A stretch of DNA of 18,050 nt from an uncultured Oscillospiraceae bacterium (lineage in GTDB: Bacteria; Bacillota; Clostridia; Oscillospirales; Ruminococcaceae): assembly GCA_958448395.1 (NCBI GenBank), contig CAUDDP010000044.1, forward strand, positions 1 through 18,050, read 5' to 3'. Below the pieces are notes generated by a model. It made no database searches and had not been told where the DNA came from. It saw nothing but the letters and a program-made list of their open reading frames with translations. A program made the position numbers and the translations under genes. Every line of letters begins with the position of its first letter. Position 1 is the stretch's first letter. Shown here in pieces: positions 13,992 through 18,050 of the stretch.

Positions 13992-15836
13992 TTGAACGAA
14001 ACGCAGAGAGAATCCCGTTCCGCTTATGGTGGAAATTCCCCCACACCCATTTCCCGAGATCAGTTGCAGCAGCAGATGCAGGCGGCTTTAAATGGCGGAC
14101 AAATGCGTCCGAGAAAGAAAAAGCAGCAGAGATCTGACCATAAGCGGATTTCTGATATGTCAAATAACCGCAGTGCTGCCAGCAGAAACCGGAACAGTAG
14201 TGCTGGAGAACCTATGCCACGTTCCGCCGGTGAGGCGAAGGCAGAGAAGCTCCGGCAGATTAAAGCTTCGGTTGCATCTGCTTCGCAGGGCATTTATACC
14301 GATGAAGCACCGTCTGTAACGGCGGCAGAAGCACAACGGTATGTAAATCGTCGCAGCAATACACCGCTGCCTCCGAATTACGCAAATCGAAGCCGGGTAA
14401 GTCGACCGCAGTCGCCGGAACGTTATGACAGCTATGAGACCGCCTCTTCCGGAAAGGGTAAGAAAATTGCACTGATTGCTGTGCTGGTGCTGGTCGTGTT
14501 GCTGTTGATCGGGTATCTGATCGGCTATTTCTCTTATCGGAATAAGCTATTACCCAACACTTACATTAACAATGTTGATGTAAGTGGCATGACAGTCGCA
14601 GATGCAGGACAGGCTGTGCTGGATAATGCAAGCACGCAGGGCATTACCTTTATCAAGAAGAGCGGTGAAAAGGTACATTTTGATGGTGAAGAATTTGGTT
14701 CCACCGTATCCCTTCCTGATGATGCCATGCAAGAGGTTGCCAGTGAGAGTCATGTGCTTTGGTTTACTAAGATGCTGCATAAAACGACATACAATGTTGC
14801 TGTTATCAACGCTTATTCGGAGTCTAGTCTCTCTAATTTAATTCTTTCCTACAGTTGGGGGACAACACCACCGACGGATGCGTATATCCAAAAGGGAACG
14901 GATGGCACATACAGTATTGTACCGGAAGATAATGGCGATATGATTGATGCCACTATTTTGATGAATTATACACTTGAACAGATGCGGAATGGCAATAATT
15001 CCATTCAGATGGAAGATGCCGGATGCTATTTGCAGGCAGAAATCAAATCTGCGGATTTGCAGACGGCACTGGAAGAGTGTAATTCCCTTGCAGGTCTGAC
15101 GATTACATATGATTTTGAGGATCGGCAGGAAGTGTTGGATACCAGTACCATTGCAGATTGGATTACAGCAGATACAGACGGAAATCTGAAGGTGGATAAA
15201 AATAAGATAGAGGCATGGGTCAGTGAAACTCTGACGAAATATGATACTTATGTACCGGGTTATACAAGAACATTCCATTCCACATTACAGGGCACCATTG
15301 AAGTACCGCTTGGGAATTATGGTATCTATGGCTGGAAGACAGATGTAGAGGCAACAGCAGATAAGCTGGAGGAATATATTCTTGCCGGCGAGTCTGTCAC
15401 AGTACAACCAGAATACAGCCGAACAGCCTATTGTCGTGGAACAGATGATATTGGCAATTCTTATGCAGAAGTAGATCTTACCAATCAGAAGGTTTTTGTT
15501 TATAAAGATGGAGAACTGGCATTGGAAACAGACTGTGTAACAGGCCTAGCAAGCGATCCGGATCGTGCAACACCGCCGGGCGTTTATCGGGTTTGGACAA
15601 TGGAGCGGAATGTTGTGCTTGGTACCTATGAAGTACAAGGCTATGAGCAGCCGGTTGATTACTGGATGAACTTTACGGAAATCGGCATTGGTTTCCATGA
15701 CCTTGCAAGAAGTGCATATGGTGGCGATATTTACAAGACCAATGGTTCTCATGGTTGTATCAATCTGCCGCTGGAAGCTGCTGAAAAGTTGTATAATATT
15801 ATTGATATTGGTTATCCAGTCATTGTAATTGCATAA
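13992..15836 (+). CDS. Membrane-anchored L,D-transpeptidase (YkuD) with long basic N-terminal tail
   Basis: L,D-transpeptidases make 3-3 peptidoglycan cross-links or attach proteins to the wall outside the membrane. The 614-residue protein has a Gln/Arg/Ser-rich, apparently disordered cytoplasmic tail (1-156), one membrane segment (159-182) and an extracellular region (190-480) resembling the PG-binding-4 domains found beside YkuD domains. It ends in a YkuD catalytic domain (about 490-614) with His569 and the SHGCINL motif (586-592; nucleophile Cys589). The start is TTG at 13992, 8 nt after AAAGGAT (13977-13983); no ATG is available nearby in frame. It is monocistronic, with a perfect promoter and terminator, and divergent from the pectinase. 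Confidence 0.9.
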   Translation: MNETQRESRSAYGGNSPTPISRDQLQQQMQAALNGGQMRPRKKKQQRSDHKRISDMSNNRSAASRNRNSSAGEPMPRSAGEAKAEKLRQIKASVASASQGIYTDEAPSVTAAEAQRYVNRRSNTPLPPNYANRSRVSRPQSPERYDSYETASSGKGKKIALIAVLVLVVLLLIGYLIGYFSYRNKLLPNTYINNVDVSGMTVADAGQAVLDNASTQGITFIKKSGEKVHFDGEEFGSTVSLPDDAMQEVASESHVLWFTKMLHKTTYNVAVINAYSESSLSNLILSYSWGTTPPTDAYIQKGTDGTYSIVPEDNGDMIDATILMNYTLEQMRNGNNSIQMEDAGCYLQAEIKSADLQTALEECNSLAGLTITYDFEDRQEVLDTSTIADWITADTDGNLKVDKNKIEAWVSETLTKYDTYVPGYTRTFHSTLQGTIEVPLGNYGIYGWKTDVEATADKLEEYILAGESVTVQPEYSRTAYCRGTDDIGNSYAEVDLTNQKVFVYKDGELALETDCVTGLASDPDRATPPGVYRVWTMERNVVLGTYEVQGYEQPVDYWMNFTEIGIGFHDLARSAYGGDIYKTNGSHGCINLPLEAAEKLYNIIDIGYPVIVIA

Positions 15837-15863
15837 TAATAAAGTGATAGCAGAATAGAACAG

Positions 15864-15912
15864 AAAAGCGGGAACAGGTGTAGAATACAGGCTGTTCCCG
15901 CTTTTATTTTTG
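15864..15912 (+). terminator. Intrinsic terminator of the L,D-transpeptidase gene
   Basis: A perfect 14-bp stem, AAAAGCGGGAACAG (15864-15877) with CTGTTCCCGCTTTT (15892-15905), has a 14-nt loop and is followed by ATTTTTG. The remaining gap to 16080 holds the next promoter only. Confidence 0.93.
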
Positions 15913-15992
15913 GGATAGGTTATTTTATACAAACTGTATGGGCTGATGCAGCCTGTTTTTATTTGGAAAGTAATTGAATATTTTTTAGTGTA

Positions 15993-16021
15993 TTGACAAA
16001 ATTGTAGTGATATGATAGGAT
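15993..16021 (+). promoter_or_regulatory. Sigma-A promoter of the dockerin-CAP gene
   Basis: A perfect TTGACA (15993-15998), a 17-nt spacer and TAGGAT (16016-16021). A TATGAT lies inside the spacer (16011-16016) but is too close to the -35. Confidence 0.6.
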
Positions 16022-16080
16022 AATAAAAAAGCATTTGTGTAAGATCTTGTTGTGGTGAAAGCGTTAGGAGGGAATCATAT

Positions 16081-16806
16081 ATGAGATTAACCATAATCCA
16101 CCGTCTTGGTATTTTTTTGATGACCGTTGCAATGGGGGTGCAAATTGGCATATTTCCGGCAAACGCTGCAAATGATACAACCGGAGATGTAAACGGAGAT
16201 GGTTTTGTCACAGTAGAGGATGCTTGTTTGACGTTGGAAGCGTATGCAAGGCGTTCGGCGGGACTCTCTTCTAGTCTGAATACAGAGCAGGAAACCGCAG
16301 CCGATGTGAATGGTGATGGTCAAATTGCTGTGGAAGATGCGGTATGTATTTTGCAGTATTATGCGATGCAATCAGCTGGTTTGCAGCCGAATTGGACAGA
16401 AATAACAATGACAAAGGCAGAAAAAGAGGCATGGAATCGTTCTAAGGCAGTTCTGGAATTGCTGAATCAACAAAGGGCTGCTAACGGTTTACAGGCATTG
16501 ACGACCAATCATTTACTGTATCAGGCAGCAACCGTACGGGCGAAGGAGCTGGCACAAAGTTTCTCACATGTACGCCCAAATGGAGAGAATCCGTTTACAG
16601 TATTGGATCTATATGAAATTTCTTATAATACTGCTGGCGAGAACATTGCAAAGGGCTATGCAACACCAGAATCCGTGGTGAATGCGTGGATGAATTCCAG
16701 TGGACATCGTGCGAATATTTTAGACAGCGATTTTCAATCAGCAGCCATTGGCGTATATCAGGATACAAATGGGACTTATTATTGGTCGCTGTTCTTTATC
16801 GGATAG
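16081..16806 (+). CDS. Secreted protein with N-terminal dockerin and C-terminal CAP (SCP/PR-1) domain
   Basis: The 241-residue protein has a signal peptide (1-29, ending PANA) and then a type I dockerin (35-104) with two near-identical calcium loops, DVNGDGFVTVED and DVNGDGQIAVED, each followed by a hydrophobic helix. Residues 118-241 form a CAP domain with the conserved set SHVRPNG, AGENIA and SSGHRANIL and the final YYWSLFF. Dockerins bind cohesin modules of scaffoldins, so the CAP domain is presumably displayed on a cellulosome or the cell surface. The role of bacterial CAP proteins is mostly unknown. The dockerin is N-terminal, unlike most enzymes. GGAGGG lies 8 nt before the ATG. Confidence 0.9.
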   Translation: MRLTIIHRLGIFLMTVAMGVQIGIFPANAANDTTGDVNGDGFVTVEDACLTLEAYARRSAGLSSSLNTEQETAADVNGDGQIAVEDAVCILQYYAMQSAGLQPNWTEITMTKAEKEAWNRSKAVLELLNQQRAANGLQALTTNHLLYQAATVRAKELAQSFSHVRPNGENPFTVLDLYEISYNTAGENIAKGYATPESVVNAWMNSSGHRANILDSDFQSAAIGVYQDTNGTYYWSLFFIG

Positions 16807-16841
16807 GAGCCGATAAATTGGCGTAGAGAAAAAATCATGCA

Positions 16842-16897
16842 CCCCCGCTGCGTTTCGTGCATATATTGTGCATAGGAATACGCAGAGGGGGATTTTT
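16842..16897 (+). promoter_or_regulatory. Terminator-like hairpin containing the ribosome site of the glycosyltransferase gene
   Basis: CCCCC-G-CTGCGT-TTC (16842-16856) pairs with GAA-T-ACGCAG-A-GGGGG (16876-16891), with one mismatch and one bulge and a 19-nt loop, followed by ATTTTT and then the ATG at 16898. The descending arm includes the AGAGGGGG ribosome site. It may terminate the CAP transcript, attenuate the next gene, or limit its translation. An A6 run upstream (16829-16834) also makes it terminator-like on the minus strand. Confidence 0.6.
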
Positions 16898-17782
16898 ATG
16901 CCCACGATTAGTTTATGTATGGTTGTCCGGAATGAGGAAATGGTTTTGGAACGCTGTCTGCAATCAACAGCCCATTTAGTGGATGAAATCATTATTGTGG
17001 ATACTGGTTCCACAGATCAGACGAAGGAAATTGCAGCGAGGTTTACAGAGAAGATTTATGACCTTCCGTGGCAGGATGACCTTTCCGCAGCTCGGAATCT
17101 CGCTTTTTCCAAAAGCTCTTGTGAGTATCTTTTCTGGATGGATGCAGGCGATGTAATTTCATCGGAAAATCAGGCGTTATTTTTACAGAGAAAGCCTTCG
17201 TTTACAGCAGATGTCATCTTGCTGCCCTGCTATACAGAACAGGATGAACCATATCAACAGCAGGTTTCATTTTACAGGGAACGACTACTGCGACGAGCGG
17301 CAATACATGAAAGGATGCTGTTTCCTAGAACGGTGCAGAAAGAGGAGATTGCAATCTGGCATCCGAAACAAAGCATGCAGGATCTTGACTGCAATTTACA
17401 GACTTATCAAAAACAGTTGGCATTTGGTGTCCCATTTATGGGAAGAGAGCAGTATCACTACGCACGGAAACTGATGGAACATGCCGCCTATCAGGCAGCG
17501 ATTACTGCTTTTTCTCGTTTTTTAGAGGATGGAAAGGGCTGGGATGTAGATTGTGCAGAAGCATGTCTTTGTCGTGCAGATTGCTATCTGGCATTGCAGC
17601 AGCCGGAGAAAGCTGTGCAGAGTGTATGCCAAAGCTTTCAATATGCAACACCAACAGCTGCGGCTTGTTGTCGAATTGGACGATATTTTCAGGAAAAACA
17701 GAAATTAGAAACAGCAGACTTCTGGTTAGAACTGGCAGTTTCTTGTAGCGAGTTGTCGTCAAAGCAGAAAAGTACGTTGTAG
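16898..17782 (+). CDS. GT2-family glycosyltransferase with TPR-like C-terminal region, possibly truncated
   Basis: The protein is 294 residues from the ATG at 16898, which has GAGGGGGA 6 nt upstream. The N-terminal GT-A domain shows the nucleotide-binding start ISLCMVVRNEE, VDTGSTDQTKEIA and, in place of the usual DADD, WMDAGD. The C-terminal part has helical TPR-like repeats (YQAAITAFSRFLE; AEACLCRADCYLALQQPEKAVQSVCQSF; ADFWLELAV). It resembles SunT-like glycosyltransferases, which usually continue for another 60-100 residues after this point. Here the frame ends in SELSSKQKSTL, 43 nt before a palindromic repeat array, so the 3' end may have been lost. The acceptor is unknown; no peptide or polysaccharide gene lies in the window. 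Confidence 0.8.
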   Translation: MPTISLCMVVRNEEMVLERCLQSTAHLVDEIIIVDTGSTDQTKEIAARFTEKIYDLPWQDDLSAARNLAFSKSSCEYLFWMDAGDVISSENQALFLQRKPSFTADVILLPCYTEQDEPYQQQVSFYRERLLRRAAIHERMLFPRTVQKEEIAIWHPKQSMQDLDCNLQTYQKQLAFGVPFMGREQYHYARKLMEHAAYQAAITAFSRFLEDGKGWDVDCAEACLCRADCYLALQQPEKAVQSVCQSFQYATPTAAACCRIGRYFQEKQKLETADFWLELAVSCSELSSKQKSTL

Positions 17783-17825
17783 GAATCGGAAAAAGTATAC
17801 CCTTGACAATTTTTATGATGGAGAG

Positions 17826-18022
17826 CGGCAGAAAGCATTCTTGTTGAACGCACACTTTTAACGTGAGTTCGATGAGAGTGTTTTATCTGCCGAATGGCAA
17901 CTGCGGTCAAGCTGGCTCAGCTTGGCGGAGGGGTTATTCCCCACAGTGTGGGGAAATGTCCCGAAGGGACAAAAGGGAAGGGCATCCTCTGAACTGGGGA
18001 CAAGCTGTCCCCCTTGCAGAGG
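17826..18022. repeat. Array of five consecutive palindromes (dispersed-repeat-like element)
   Basis: Five inverted repeats follow one another. H1 is a long imperfect hairpin, 17826-17892, with outer arms CGGCAGA/TCTGCCG and inner GAACGCAC/GTGAGTTC. H2 is CAAGCTG-gct-CAGCTTG (17908-17924). H3 is CCCCACA-g-TGTGGGG (17939-17953). H4 is TGTCCC-gaa-GGGACA (17957-17971). H5 is CCTCTG/CAGAGG enclosing GGGGACA-agc-TGTCCCC (17986-18022). No protein of recognisable family is encoded in 17783-18050. This looks like a modular intergenic repeat or a structured RNA; there is no transposase. The motif at 17824-17849 recurs at 23-48. Confidence 0.7.
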
Positions 18023-18050
18023 AAACGAGTTGGATAAGATAACGGATTGA

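Noticed and set aside
17689..17910. Minus-strand 73-codon frame over the long hairpin
   Set aside because: It spans the inverted repeat and the end of the glycosyltransferase gene and looks like a repeat-derived artefact.

Overview
The window looks like chromosomal DNA from a Gram-positive, gut- or rumen-type Ruminococcaceae (Ruminococcus-like) bacterium. The evidence is two dockerin-bearing secreted proteins (cellulosome-style), a spoIIAA-spoIIAB-sigF sporulation operon, strong AGGAGG-type ribosome binding sites, sigma-A promoters with 17-nt spacers and many perfect intrinsic terminators. Assignment to genus is inference; no rRNA or other marker gene is present.

Layout. (1) 1-1746: a pantothenate module, an ECF-type S component (panT-like) followed 27 nt later by type III pantothenate kinase (coaX), closed by a bidirectional terminator. 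(2) 1762-4521: a minus-strand DRE-TIM aldolase-family enzyme and a minus-strand YeiH/UPF0324 transporter. The transporter is divergent from a LysR-family regulator that has lost most of its effector domain; their two promoters share one palindromic -35 hexamer. (3) 4600-6755: a structured leader, a divergent glutamine-synthetase-like protein lacking several canonical active-site residues, and an ANTAR regulator with a degenerate receiver, closed by a strong terminator. (4) 6765-8335: the spoIIA operon, flanked on both sides by diverged copies of a 53-nt block that contains a sigma-H-like promoter pattern. (5) 8523-9634: an AEC-family permease with its own promoter and terminator. (6) 9660-13478 (minus): a 1272-residue secreted pectinase, PL1-PL9-CBM77-dockerin, divergent across a 513-nt intergenic region from (7) a membrane-anchored L,D-transpeptidase (13992-15836). 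(8) 16081-16806: a secreted protein with an N-terminal dockerin and a C-terminal CAP domain. (9) 16898-17782: a short GT2 glycosyltransferase with a hairpin over its ribosome binding site. (10) 17826-18022: a run of five palindromes that looks like a dispersed intergenic repeat, whose first motif recurs at the window start.

How the genes fit together: panT/coaX would import and phosphorylate pantothenate for CoA. The GS-like/ANTAR pair looks like a nitrogen-responsive RNA-level regulatory unit. spoIIA encodes the sigma-F partner-switching module. The right half is devoted to the cell surface: pectin degradation, peptidoglycan cross-linking and a dockerin-CAP protein. The most unusual items are the GS-like protein with its leader, the shared -35 divergent promoter with a collapsed LysR gene, the duplicated blocks flanking spoIIA, the dockerin-CAP protein and the palindrome array. 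No CRISPR array, tRNA, rRNA, transposase or phage gene was seen.
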